A DNA stretch of 64,000 nt from Phycisphaerales bacterium (GTDB taxonomy: Bacteria > Planctomycetota > Phycisphaerae > Phycisphaerales > UBA1924): positions 1-64,000 of the forward strand of contig JAJDDJ010000013.1 in assembly GCA_029260395.1 (NCBI GenBank). Direction: 5' to 3'. The translations under genes and the position numbers were made by a program. Numbering within the stretch: position 1 is the first letter of the stretch; each line of letters starts with the position of its first letter. Under the pieces are notes generated by a model. It did no database searches and had not been told where the DNA came from. It saw only the letters and a list, made by a program, of their open reading frames with translations. Shown piece after piece: positions 35,401 through 45,991 of the stretch.

Positions 35401-37333
35401 GCTCTCGAACGGCTTGCTCAACATCCTTGAGGCGGGCGGACCCAGTGCAGCGGCCGCCGCCGACCGCGACGTCGTCCGCCTCTGGCGTGCGGTGCGCCCG
35501 CTTATCGATGAACCCGCCGGGCCCGCGATCGACGGTTCCAACGAGTCCGCAACCGTCAACGACCCCCTCACTGATGTGCTCGTGGATCGCCTCCGCGTTC
35601 CGACCGCAGAAGCGGGGCTGCTCTCCAACGTCCGCCGTACCGGCGGCAACCAGGAGATCGACGGCGCAACGCCCGCGCAAGACGGCATGGGCGACAACGC
35701 CGGCCTCACGATCACGCAGTGGGCCATGATCCGCCGAGCCGACGATCCCGATGCAGCCGAGTTCCGCACGACGGTGGCCGCTTCTGGCACTTACCGAGGC
35801 GTGCTGCCCGCGTGGGCATTCGAGCCCGTCGATGACAGCGCCAACCTGCCGCGCCCCGTGGGCGAAGACAGCGTGGTCGGCCCGGGCGATCAACTCAAAA
35901 TCGCCAACTTTTCCGCGCCCGAAAACCACGGTGCTGACACGATCGCTGACTGGTTCGTGTCAACCGAAACGGCTGCTGCGAACGACACCATCTTCCCGAC
36001 CATCACGCAAGACCCAGCGGACCGCATGAGCGATCTCGTAACCGCCATTGTCGGCACCCGTGTCGAGCATCGGCTGACAACCGCGGGCAACTCGACCATC
36101 AGCGTGCCTCGCCTTGCCGACCTGCTGTTGCCGCTGGCTCTCGGTCCCATGCACGACCCGGGCCCCGATCTCGCAGACCGCAGCGACGACCGCTGGCTCA
36201 CGCTCGCCGAGGCGCTCACCTTTGCGACGACCGGGCTCGAATCCGTCGGCCCCTCTCCGTACGCCGATCTCGACAACTTCTACGACGGCGTGGGGGTGGA
36301 ACTCACCGCAGGACAAGGCGATACCCCGCTGTTCTATGGCCAGTTGGCCATGGAACGCTTCGTGCCGTTCGCTGATGTTGACTCCAACGGCGTATACGAT
36401 CCGCCAGCTCTTGGTGGTGACGATGTGGCCTGGGGCCTGCGCATCTCGCCCGCGATGCGCATCGTCCAGTCCGTCGCCGGGTTCTCACGCGAGCAGGCCT
36501 CGCTGATCCGCCCCATCTTCGGCACGCTCAACATCAACACCGCCCCGCTCGAAACGCTCCGAAGCCTGCCCATGCTCTCGCCGCCGGATGGTGAAGATAT
36601 CGGTATGTCCAGAGCGATCGGCGGCACTGTTCCTATGTGGTGGTGGGACGGGCTTCCAGGCGGACCTTCTTCGCAGACTGTCGACAGCGATATCGCCACC
36701 ACCCTCGTCGGCTACCGAGACCGCCAGCGGATGCTGACCCGCAGCACCGCAAGCGGAGGGCTGGTCGAAGTCGTCGATTTCCTGGGCGATGTAAGCCTCC
36801 TCAATAACGATCCGCCCGGCTGGTCGCCCGACGACCTCGGCCGAGGCACCGCTATCGGGTTCTCGGGCACGACCGAACGACCCGGTATCCGTTCGATAGG
36901 CGAGCTGCTTGGCATCCGGGATTACAACGGATTTTCTACCGGCGGGGCGACCCCGGCACAAGCCTTTGACGGTCTGCTCGACGCCAGCGACATCACCGTG
37001 CCCGGCGTCGCCGGGACACTCTACGACAACGGCTCTCCGGATCGAGTCGGTGACGGCGTCCTTGACTCCGGTGCGCCAACACTGGACTACGACCAGCAGT
37101 TCGCAATCGCCAACAGCGTTTTTAACACCATCAGCATCGGCTCGGACTACTACGCCGTCTGGTTCCTCATGCACGGATACTCCGAGGAAGACACCATGGT
37201 CACCGGGGCCGAGCCCCTCGTGCCGACCGTCGCCAGGCGGTTCCTGATGGTGGTGGACCGCTCGGGCGTGACCCGCCGGGGCGATGAACCAAAGATCGTG
37301 CTGTTCCGGGAGGTCCCGGTCGCACTACCATGA
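32447..37333 (+). CDS. Giant GspK-like prepilin-related protein
   Basis: I use ATG 32447 just after AAAGGAG, giving 1628 residues; ATG 32453 has better spacing, and an open frame extends upstream to 32282 over the previous gene. The N-terminus (RRGSFLVAVVAILSLLAVLTIVY) is a single membrane helix like GspK. Near residue 1360 the segment LNINTAPLETLRSLP matches the helix-hairpin-helix of GspK, and VNVNTA occurs earlier (about 350). GspK caps the pseudopilus tip. Ordinary GspK is about 300-350 residues, so this one carries a huge extracytoplasmic insertion. The function of the insertion is unknown. Confidence 0.75.
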   Translation: MKMAANGGIFTQRRGSFLVAVVAILSLLAVLTIVYVTVGRTDALLSAAVQRKSERGHPELVIRDHILRIIADDVTEPVDPSEVEGSSVEQLLIREAWDYPSTAYYATFYNPFTGIVERRPVTVGGDEADVAYFLPTGEIVIRDGMNEYIVGTGTDPWLSSTEPTWLDFAGDWTTANPEDYPRRRVDIPQISNVAPDGAFVNLFNLRAQQAGFDATPSQMRGDTGNNTGLTLYNPDNLTDGVNDRGIDTDYGYTIGSNSDQSYEAETKPFYWSSRQVGAHRPAGGGDPHFGPGDALYSPYQWADADGDGAFDARWFELVIDREPSPENDNWTDIFTRQGDLRYFFAVTVRDLSAMVNVNTATDGTLGSALVEPDGLTPAHIDLRRLLTLVDQSRDGVLTAAGLGSYGSLSDGSTDSYSLYTEAEAFELGDRAYDALRLAINEGAMPGVLDGGAAGNPGYEAVVLTVGGDPDNVDREFYFDSYYGGNGTGRTDHYRTIASLDPSAGSVWDSANNQYRSSPLFGLDSLAELLTFRRINDPSTASRLEMALHARGDFPAADPQAGFGPLRSDRRKESAPFYNATAGDAAARSDQFLAHSIWDIRGRLTTLSGHRPLYGADLILPTQLSAADLIGPQRRAASTQLVDIDTRTPLDRALLTDPEALFQIYADGLLPWSDLPGAWSAPVYATLAYAGNIHGRLYGPELALRSSAHLTVNMVDIADTDDVPTRRTVLVDESYRADLEAGAGREPAYPYILLDLNNADPNTGRLDPGGGGLIDPTGTYGRAINVFGIEAQPFITMAGTMAVYADATTAGGGNVEKAAPGPMPPTGPANALIPDLDSTFSASNADFLFEAIAVELTNPFDVPIELAGDTTTNGGFDYYIQFGDLYFRIAAHDRVLPETGTRSVFTLDPGQSRTVFCMSQTPTEVVTKLKSSSAGAVTPLNLDAWITAQFGADAALMWPMGTAAGTTVTPDLVDGTPLVSTDIPSSLSNGLLNILEAGGPSAAAAADRDVVRLWRAVRPLIDEPAGPAIDGSNESATVNDPLTDVLVDRLRVPTAEAGLLSNVRRTGGNQEIDGATPAQDGMGDNAGLTITQWAMIRRADDPDAAEFRTTVAASGTYRGVLPAWAFEPVDDSANLPRPVGEDSVVGPGDQLKIANFSAPENHGADTIADWFVSTETAAANDTIFPTITQDPADRMSDLVTAIVGTRVEHRLTTAGNSTISVPRLADLLLPLALGPMHDPGPDLADRSDDRWLTLAEALTFATTGLESVGPSPYADLDNFYDGVGVELTAGQGDTPLFYGQLAMERFVPFADVDSNGVYDPPALGGDDVAWGLRISPAMRIVQSVAGFSREQASLIRPIFGTLNINTAPLETLRSLPMLSPPDGEDIGMSRAIGGTVPMWWWDGLPGGPSSQTVDSDIATTLVGYRDRQRMLTRSTASGGLVEVVDFLGDVSLLNNDPPGWSPDDLGRGTAIGFSGTTERPGIRSIGELLGIRDYNGFSTGGATPAQAFDGLLDASDITVPGVAGTLYDNGSPDRVGDGVLDSGAPTLDYDQQFAIANSVFNTISIGSDYYAVWFLMHGYSEEDTMVTGAEPLVPTVARRFLMVVDRSGVTRRGDEPKIVLFREVPVALP

Positions 37334-37372
37334 CGCAAGCAGGCGTTCGGCGATTGAGCTGGCCGCCGGTGG

Positions 37373-37446
37373 CAGGGCATAGCTCAGCTTGGTAGAGCGG
37401 CTGCTTTGGGAGCAGCAGGTCGTCGGTTCGAATCCGGCTGCCCTGA
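37373..37446 (+). tRNA. tRNA-Pro (anticodon UGG)
   Basis: This 74-base cloverleaf has acceptor CAGGGCA/TGCCCTG, D-arm GCTC/GAGC, anticodon stem GCTGC/GCAGC with loop TTTGGGA, T-arm GTCGG/CCGGC with TTCGAAT and discriminator A. C1-G72 is as expected for proline. CCA is not encoded. It lies 39 bases after the GspK-like gene; no integrase is near. Confidence 0.96.
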
Positions 37447-37536
37447 TTGTCGGCCTGATCGAGGCTTGGCTGAACATGGCTGGAATAAGCAGCCAATGGG
37501 CCGCACGCGCTGCGCCGAGCCGGTATCGTGTGGCTC

Positions 37537-38673
37537 ATGGCCGACCCAAGGGCATCCAAAGGCGAGCAAGAGACCACGGTCTCCGCGATCAAGGCCCCGC
37601 GCATCGAGCGTGACAACCCGCTCACGCGCAGCCTGCCGGGCATGATCGGCGCTGGCTTTCTCGCGATCATGTTCGCGGCGTGCGTTCTGTCGCTCCCATG
37701 GACGCTGGGCCAAGTCGAGGGAGTGCCTCGGTACAACGATGGCGAGCCCCGCGCTGGACGACTCGCCCCCGAGTGGTGGCCCGCCGACGACGAACAGAAG
37801 CTCACGCTCAACGCGCTCGTCCCTGCCGAGACCATCGCCGAGATCGCTGCGGATGTGGGCGAGCCGCCCGCCGAGATCGTCTCTCAGCTCGAAGGCCCCG
37901 CGGCCGACCGCCTGCGCTCGCACTGGCCCGGTTGGTTCCTCGGTACCGATGTGCTGGGCCGGAGCCTGTGGGTCCGCGTCCTTGCGGGCGGCGGCATCTC
38001 AATGGGCGTTGGCATCGCAGCCGCCATGCTCAGCGTGTTCATCGGTACGATCTACGGCTCGGTCGCGGGCTACCTCGGCGGCAAGGTCGATGCGGTGATG
38101 ATGCGCATCGTCGATGTGCTCTACGGGCTGCCCTACATCCTGCTGGTCGTGCTCCTGGCCGTGGCGATGGATGGGTTCATCGACGACCGCGTTGCCAAGG
38201 GCCTCGAACTCAGCGATTCGCAGCGGACCACCCTCGATTTACTCACGCTGCTCGTCGCCATCGGTGGGGTGAGCTGGCTGACGATGGCTCGCGTGATCCG
38301 GGGCCAGGTGCTCAGCCTCAAGAACCAGCCGTTTGTCGAAGCCGCCCGAGCGTCTGGAGCCGGGGTGGGCCGCATCTTCACCAGGCATCTGCTGCCGAAC
38401 CTGCTCGGGCCGATCATCGTGTACGCGACGCTCACGGTGCCCCAGGCCATGCTGCAGGAGAGCTTCCTGAGCTTCCTTGGCATCGGTGTTCAGCCGCCCC
38501 TGCCAAGCTGGGGCAACCTAGCCGCCGACGGGCTCAGCGAGATCAACACCTACAAGAGCCACTGGTGGCTGCTGCTGTTCCCCTGTCTTCTGCTGGGCAT
38601 CACCCTGCTGGCGCTGAACTTCGTGGGCGAAGGCCTGCGTGAGGCATTCGACCCTAAGCGGGCTCGGCGATAG
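37537..38673 (+). CDS. oppC: Oligopeptide ABC transporter permease, OppC/DppC type
   Basis: This 378-residue inner-membrane permease is taken from ATG 37537; GTG 37528 is an alternative, and neither has a clear ribosome site. A first membrane helix near 28-50 is followed by a large periplasmic part (about 50-135), longer than usual. Four or five further helices follow, with the EAA loop EAARASGAGVGRIFTRHLLP and the C-terminal FLGIGVQPPLPSWGNL typical of OppC. The partner OppB is not next to it. oppD follows 55 bases later. Confidence 0.9.
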   Translation: MADPRASKGEQETTVSAIKAPRIERDNPLTRSLPGMIGAGFLAIMFAACVLSLPWTLGQVEGVPRYNDGEPRAGRLAPEWWPADDEQKLTLNALVPAETIAEIAADVGEPPAEIVSQLEGPAADRLRSHWPGWFLGTDVLGRSLWVRVLAGGGISMGVGIAAAMLSVFIGTIYGSVAGYLGGKVDAVMMRIVDVLYGLPYILLVVLLAVAMDGFIDDRVAKGLELSDSQRTTLDLLTLLVAIGGVSWLTMARVIRGQVLSLKNQPFVEAARASGAGVGRIFTRHLLPNLLGPIIVYATLTVPQAMLQESFLSFLGIGVQPPLPSWGNLAADGLSEINTYKSHWWLLLFPCLLLGITLLALNFVGEGLREAFDPKRARR

Positions 38674-38728
38674 CCTTACCGATTCGGCCTGATCCTTCCG
38701 TTATTCGAGGCCAATCCAGGAGCCACCC

Positions 38729-39868
38729 ATGACCGACCAATCCAACATAAGCGGCCCCAACAGCGTCGGAGGCGAGGGCAAGCCCATCGTCCGCGTCGAT
38801 GACCTTGCTGTCTCCTTCGACAACGGCCGAGGCCCGCGCGTGCAAGCCGTCGACGGCGTGCGCATGGCGATCTACCCCAAGCAGACGCTCGCGGTTGTCG
38901 GCGAATCAGGCTGCGGCAAAAGCGTCAGCGCGATGAGCATGCTGCGATTGGTCCCGACGCCTCCGGGCCGGATCGATCGCGGCGCGATCTGGTTTGATTC
39001 CGAGACCGGGCCGGTCGACCTCACCAAGCTCAACCCGCGCCAGATGCGCGACATCCGTGGCAATGACATCGCCATGATTTTCCAAGAACCGATGACTAGC
39101 CTCAACCCGGTCTACACCGTGGGCGACCAGATTATCGAGGCGGTCCAACTCCACCGCGATCTCAACAAGTCGCAGGCCTACGACGTCGCCATTGAGGCGA
39201 TGGAGTCCGTCGGCATTCCCGACCCGCACGGCCGAATCAAGGCATACCCGCACCAGTTCTCTGGCGGCATGCGCCAGCGCGTCATGATCGCCATGGCGCT
39301 CGCCTGCCAGCCCCGATTGCTGCTCGCCGATGAGCCCACGACCGCGCTCGACGTGACTATTCAGGCGCAGATTCTGGAATTGCTCGACGAGCTCAAGTCC
39401 ACCCGTTCGATGGCGGTCATGCTTATCACGCACGATCTGGGCGTGGTCGCCGAAAACGCCGACGTGGTGTGCGTGATGTACGCGGGCCGAGTGGTCGAGT
39501 ACGCGACCGTGTACGACCTATTCGACAACCCGACTCACCCGTACACGCGGGGGCTTCTGGCGAGCATTCCCAAGCTGCACGAGCGCACCGAGCGTCTGGT
39601 CACGATCAAGGAAGTGGTGGACAACGAGGATGAGTTCCGCAAGCTGCCCGGCGCCGACAAGGGCATCCGTCCGTGGTGGCCCTGGCACCAGCCGCCGAGC
39701 GATCTTCGGGCCAAGCCAGGCCCAGCGGGCGACTACACGCTCGTCGAGGTCAAGCAGGGCCACTGGGTAGGCGTCTGGCGCACGGAAGCCGTCGCGGATG
39801 TTCCGACACCCTTCCCGGATCTCGACTTTTGCAAGCAGCCCAAGCTCACCGCCGCAGGCCCGGCGTAG
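38729..39868 (+). CDS. oppD: Oligopeptide ABC transporter ATP-binding protein, OppD type
   Basis: This 379-residue ATPase energises peptide uptake. AGGAG is seven bases before the ATG. It has Walker A GESGCGKS, the OppD segment [20 protein letters not shown], signature [15 protein letters not shown], Walker [13 protein letters not shown] and the H-loop THD. The C-terminal oligopeptide region is followed by an unusual extra part (about 305-379, [13 protein letters not shown]). OppF and a substrate-binding protein are not in the window, so the transporter is incomplete here. Confidence 0.93.
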   Translation: MTDQSNISGPNSVGGEGKPIVRVDDLAVSFDNGRGPRVQAVDGVRMAIYPKQTLAVVGESGCGKSVSAMSMLRLVPTPPGRIDRGAIWFDSETGPVDLTKLNPRQMRDIRGNDIAMIFQEPMTSLNPVYTVGDQIIEAVQLHRDLNKSQAYDVAIEAMESVGIPDPHGRIKAYPHQFSGGMRQRVMIAMALACQPRLLLADEPTTALDVTIQAQILELLDELKSTRSMAVMLITHDLGVVAENADVVCVMYAGRVVEYATVYDLFDNPTHPYTRGLLASIPKLHERTERLVTIKEVVDNEDEFRKLPGADKGIRPWWPWHQPPSDLRAKPGPAGDYTLVEVKQGHWVGVWRTEAVADVPTPFPDLDFCKQPKLTAAGPA

Positions 39869-39880
39869 ACGGGGACCCCC

Positions 39881-40987
39881 ATGCGCTGCGTGCTCATTGC
39901 CGATGAGGGATTCGCCGAGCGAGAGGCCTCGCTCATGTCGCGTCTCGCAATCGGGCTCGCCGACGAGGGCGTTCGTGTTGTGAGGGCCATTCCCGAAGCG
40001 GTCGATCTCGATTCGACGTCGGCCGAGGGCTCAGGCCTGCTGGGTGAACCGATTGCGTACCAGCCGGATGGTTTACCTTTTTCTGCGCGCGCGCGCGCGG
40101 ACGAACTCTGGAGACGCATCCGACCCCGGCTCCCGGCGAACGACCAAAAGATCAACGTCATCCACGCTTTCGGCGGACGGTCTTGGGGTGTCGCCCTTGA
40201 GCTTGCTCAACAGACAGGGGCGACCGTGCTGCTCGAGTTCTGGCGGTCAGGACTCGCCCGCCGGCTCAAAGCGCTCCATACGAGCCATCACCGCATCGAT
40301 ATCGCGGTGCCCGACCGCGCGCTGCTCGACGACATCGCAAGCCCGGCTCTGACCGAGCGGGTCCGCCACACTCCGTGGGGCGTGTACGCGCCAGCCGATC
40401 TCCCCACCCGGGAGGGCCCGCCGTCGTCGATCACGCTGTGCGCATCGGGCATCGAGAAGAGCTGGGTCACGCTCGCCTTCCAGGCCGCGGCGGAGCTCGT
40501 GCGCGATCACCCAAACCTGCGGCTGTTCGTCGATGCGCGCGCCGCCAGGCGCACGGGGCTCTGGCCCCGGGGCGCTGCACTAGGAGTTGCCGATCGGCTC
40601 ACGCTGGTGGACTCTGTCGAATCGCACCGCGACCTCAGCTTGCGGTCGGACCTGCTCATGCTGCCCGAGGCGCTCGGCGAGCATCGAAGCTTTGTACTCG
40701 ACGCGATGGCACGCGGAGTGGCGGTTCTGGCCCACCGCGACCCCCGAGTCAGCCACCTGCACTCGGGCGACCAGGTGCGGCTGGTCGAGCAGGCCACGGT
40801 CGAAGACTGGCGCCGAGGGCTGCAAGGCCTTATCGAGTCGCCCGTCGAACTCGCGAGCCGAAGGAAGGTGGCGCGCGAGTACGTGCTCCAACACCACCGC
40901 GCCAGCGCGCACATCGCCGCCGTGCTCGGTGCCTATGAGGCGGTAGCTCACGGCAAGAGCGCGGCGGGCGCCAAGCCATCGGCCTGA
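39881..40987 (+). CDS. GT-B type glycosyltransferase-like protein
   Basis: This 368-residue cytoplasmic protein has the two-lobe order of family 4 glycosyltransferases: an N-terminal FAEREASLMSRLAIGLADEG, VIHAFGGRSWGVALELA and a C-terminal lobe with LLMLPEALGEHRSFVLDAMARGV and HRDPRVSHL, which take the place of the usual E-x7-E donor site. It probably moves a sugar from a nucleotide donor; substrate unknown. It starts 12 bases after oppD with no clear ribosome site. A (GC)7G run lies inside it. Confidence 0.7.
   Translation: MRCVLIADEGFAEREASLMSRLAIGLADEGVRVVRAIPEAVDLDSTSAEGSGLLGEPIAYQPDGLPFSARARADELWRRIRPRLPANDQKINVIHAFGGRSWGVALELAQQTGATVLLEFWRSGLARRLKALHTSHHRIDIAVPDRALLDDIASPALTERVRHTPWGVYAPADLPTREGPPSSITLCASGIEKSWVTLAFQAAAELVRDHPNLRLFVDARAARRTGLWPRGAALGVADRLTLVDSVESHRDLSLRSDLLMLPEALGEHRSFVLDAMARGVAVLAHRDPRVSHLHSGDQVRLVEQATVEDWRRGLQGLIESPVELASRRKVAREYVLQHHRASAHIAAVLGAYEAVAHGKSAAGAKPSA
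40085..40099 (+). repeat. GC dinucleotide run inside the glycosyltransferase gene
   Basis: Fifteen bases of alternating G and C ((GC)7G) encode the Ala-Arg-Ala-Arg part of SARARADELW. Such runs can slip during replication and shift the frame, which for a surface-sugar gene would give on-off switching. The frame is intact in this sequence. Confidence 0.8.
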
Positions 40988-41118
40988 TTGGACACTACCC
41001 AATCGCCCTCGCAAACGCCCGATAACCACCTCTGGCCTGCGCCATCGGCACCATCCGCGCTCCCACTCGCGAGGCTTCTGGCAGCACGCTGGCGAGCGGT
41101 CATAGTGCATGCGGAGAA

Positions 41119-41137
41119 CGGCGCGTCCTGCGCGCCG
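41119..41137 (+). promoter_or_regulatory. Hairpin in the leader of the 41162 gene
   Basis: CGGCGCG (41119-41125) and CGCGCCG (41131-41137) form a perfect seven-base stem with a five-base loop. It ends 24 bases before the ATG and just ahead of the purine-rich GAGAAAGCGAGAGAACC, so it could shield or protect the ribosome site. The rest of 40988-41161 shows no gene; GATTGG/CCAATC at 40986-41004 is a weak stem over the preceding stop. Confidence 0.45.
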
Positions 41138-41161
41138 GAATGAGAAAGCGAGAGAACCAAA

Positions 41162-41854
41162 ATGTACAGATCAAGTGCGCTCCTTATGGGGCTCGTCCTG
41201 GGCCTTGTCGCCGCGTCGTCGAATGCCCAGCATCACTTCGATGGCCCGGTGGTGAACGATCGCCGAGCCGACCACACCGCCCGCGTGCTCGCCACCGCGC
41301 CGCTCTACCCCGTCAACCGCGCCGACGATTCACGCAGGCCCGGTTTCAACGGTCGCCTCTGGATCGGTGAGAACTTTGACAACGGTTACCGCGAGCCGCT
41401 CGCCTGGGGCGGCCCCGGCCCGACGTATTATGGAGCGAGCGATCGCCACGCACCGCTCGCGTTCGTGCGCATCGGTACGCAGGTCATCGCGGTGAGCCCT
41501 TGGGTGAGCCTTGATGAGGAGAGCTTCCCTGCCCACGAGCGGGGCCGCAGCGCTTGGCTACGTGAGCGAGGTTACACCGGCGGCGTGCGCACGCACGTCA
41601 ACCCGGCGGTGCTCCGCAGCATGATGCAGCCAGCTCCTCTGTTAAACAGCGCTCTCCCGACGCTGGCCCCCGCGACCCACGCCGAAGAGGCCCAGCCGGT
41701 CGAGCCCCGCGCGACCATCCGCCTGCGCCAGCCAAGGCAGTCCGCGACCCTGCGAGAGCGCGAAGTCCGCTACTCATGGCCCTCAGCCGCGCCCGCCGCG
41801 GCGGTCAGCCGCACAGCCCCGCGAATCGAGGTCGCGTCTGCCGGCAAGCGGTAA
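41162..41854 (+). CDS. Secreted protein of unknown function
   Basis: This 230-residue protein has a signal peptide (MYRSSALLMGLVLGLVAASS, cut near NAQ). The mature part starts HHFDGPVV and includes Trp/Gly-rich segments (RLWIGENFDN, AWGGPGPTYYG) and a Pro/Arg-rich tail. No family is recognised. It is likely periplasmic or surface. It has its own leader (hairpin at 41119-41137) and is followed 44 bases later by xseA on the same strand. Confidence 0.7.
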   Translation: MYRSSALLMGLVLGLVAASSNAQHHFDGPVVNDRRADHTARVLATAPLYPVNRADDSRRPGFNGRLWIGENFDNGYREPLAWGGPGPTYYGASDRHAPLAFVRIGTQVIAVSPWVSLDEESFPAHERGRSAWLRERGYTGGVRTHVNPAVLRSMMQPAPLLNSALPTLAPATHAEEAQPVEPRATIRLRQPRQSATLREREVRYSWPSAAPAAAVSRTAPRIEVASAGKR

Positions 41855-41897
41855 CGAACGAAAGCAGCCCCATGGCCCGATCGGCTAGGCTTGTTGT

Positions 41898-43367
41898 GTG
41901 GGCAGACTGCCATTCAATTCCGACCGAGCCAAGGGTGCCGACAGGCCTGCCGCGCCACAAGCCGGGGTCCTGACGGTCTCGCAGCTTGCTGCGATCGTCG
42001 GAGAGGCTGTCGAGTCGGCATCGCCCGGCCGGATCGCCGTCGCTGGCGAGGTCAGCCAGCCGCGAGAGAGCACGCACCTGTATTTCACGCTCAAGGATGC
42101 CTCTTCGGGCATCCAGGCGGTCATGTTTGCGAGCACCCTGCGCCGAGCATCGGTCCGCCCCGAGCACGGCCAGCAGGTCATCGCCCACGGCAAGCTCTCG
42201 TACTTCGCCCCCCAAGGCAGGGTGTCGCTGATCGTCGATCGGGTCGAAGCGGTCGGCCGTGGCGCACTCGAACAGCAGCTCAAGGAGCTGGCGACCGAGT
42301 TGCGGGCGCTCGGCTGGTTCGATGACGACCGCAAGCGACCACTGCCCACGCTGCCCAGATGTGTCGCGGTCATCACCTCGTTGAGCGGCGCTGCGTTGCA
42401 GGATGTTCTTGATACGTCGGCACGCAGGTGCTCGTCCGTGCGCATGGTGGTGGTCGGTGCGAAGATGCAGGGCTCAGGCAGCGCTGAGCAGGTCGCGGTG
42501 GCGCTGCGATGGTGCGCGCAGCAGCAAGACCAACGCAGCATCGACGCGGTCATCATCACACGCGGCGGGGGCTCGCTCGAAGACCTCTGGACCTTCAACG
42601 ACCGAACGCTGGCCAAGGCGGTGCTGGACTGCCCGATCCCGGTGGTGGCAGCCATCGGGCACGAGACAGACACGACCATCATCGAACTGGTCGCCGACGT
42701 GCGTGCGGCGACGCCCACGCAGGCCGCCATGCGTGTGACCCCCGATGCTGAGGCGCTGCACCAACAGATTGGCCAGTCGGCATCGAGGCTCAGGGCGAGT
42801 GTGCGACGGTCGCTGCGAGATGCAGCCGCCTGGCTGCGCATGGTGAGCGAGCGATCAGTCTTGGCTGAGCCCGCAGCGTTGATAGCGCCGAACCGAGATC
42901 GGCTGGAGCAGCTTCGTCGCGACACGGCTCGAAGCATGACCGCTTCGATTCAGCAGCGGCGCAGCCTGATCGATCGGCTTGCGGTACAACTGGACCGCCA
43001 TCGGCCCGCAGCACTGGAAGCAACCAGGCGCGAACGGCTTCGCAGCGTTTCGATCGCGCTGCGCCGTGCGCATCGCGCCGCCATCGACCGGAGGCGTGCG
43101 TTGCTCGCCTCGCACGAACGGGAGTTGCTGGCGGTGGGGCCGCGGGCGGTGCTGAGCCGTGGGTTCACTTGCACGATGCACGAGCGAGGCGGGCTGGTGC
43201 GGTCGGCCTCGGATGTGGCGGTGGGGGATCGCGTGCGCACGCTCACGGGCGATGGCGGGTTCGATTCGACGGTCCGCCACACACGCAGCGAGCCGTCTTT
43301 GCCCAAGACCGCCAGGGACAAGCCTACATCCGAGCCGGACCCACCGGGGCTCTTTGATGGTGGCTGA
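41898..43367 (+). CDS. xseA: Exodeoxyribonuclease VII large subunit
   Basis: This 489-residue protein starts at GTG 41898. The N-terminal OB fold (about 24-115: LTVSQLAAIV, VAGEVSQP, YFTLKD, GKLSYFAPQGRVSL) binds single-stranded DNA. The XseA nuclease core follows (LPRCVAVITSLSGAALQD, then ITRGGGSLEDLWTFND, then PVVAAIGHETDTT, then ATPTQAA). The C-terminal third is helical with many Arg. The small subunit XseB, needed for activity in E. coli, is not next to it. Confidence 0.95.
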   Translation: MGRLPFNSDRAKGADRPAAPQAGVLTVSQLAAIVGEAVESASPGRIAVAGEVSQPRESTHLYFTLKDASSGIQAVMFASTLRRASVRPEHGQQVIAHGKLSYFAPQGRVSLIVDRVEAVGRGALEQQLKELATELRALGWFDDDRKRPLPTLPRCVAVITSLSGAALQDVLDTSARRCSSVRMVVVGAKMQGSGSAEQVAVALRWCAQQQDQRSIDAVIITRGGGSLEDLWTFNDRTLAKAVLDCPIPVVAAIGHETDTTIIELVADVRAATPTQAAMRVTPDAEALHQQIGQSASRLRASVRRSLRDAAAWLRMVSERSVLAEPAALIAPNRDRLEQLRRDTARSMTASIQQRRSLIDRLAVQLDRHRPAALEATRRERLRSVSIALRRAHRAAIDRRRALLASHERELLAVGPRAVLSRGFTCTMHERGGLVRSASDVAVGDRVRTLTGDGGFDSTVRHTRSEPSLPKTARDKPTSEPDPPGLFDGG

Positions 43368-43418
43368 CCGCGGATTGCATCACGAAGACCGGTGCGTGCC
43401 GGTGCGGTAAGCTTGGGC

Positions 43419-45920
<2,502 letters not shown>

Positions 45921-45991
45921 ACTTTGTCGGGTTCGAGCCCGTGCTTGGTACACTCCAGAGCAGCAGGCCATCGACTGAAAGGGGGCGCGTG

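Noticed and set aside
37680-38642. Plus-strand frame of 320 codons in another phase of oppC
   Set aside because: Very Arg-rich and without motifs; oppC in the true frame has all family segments.
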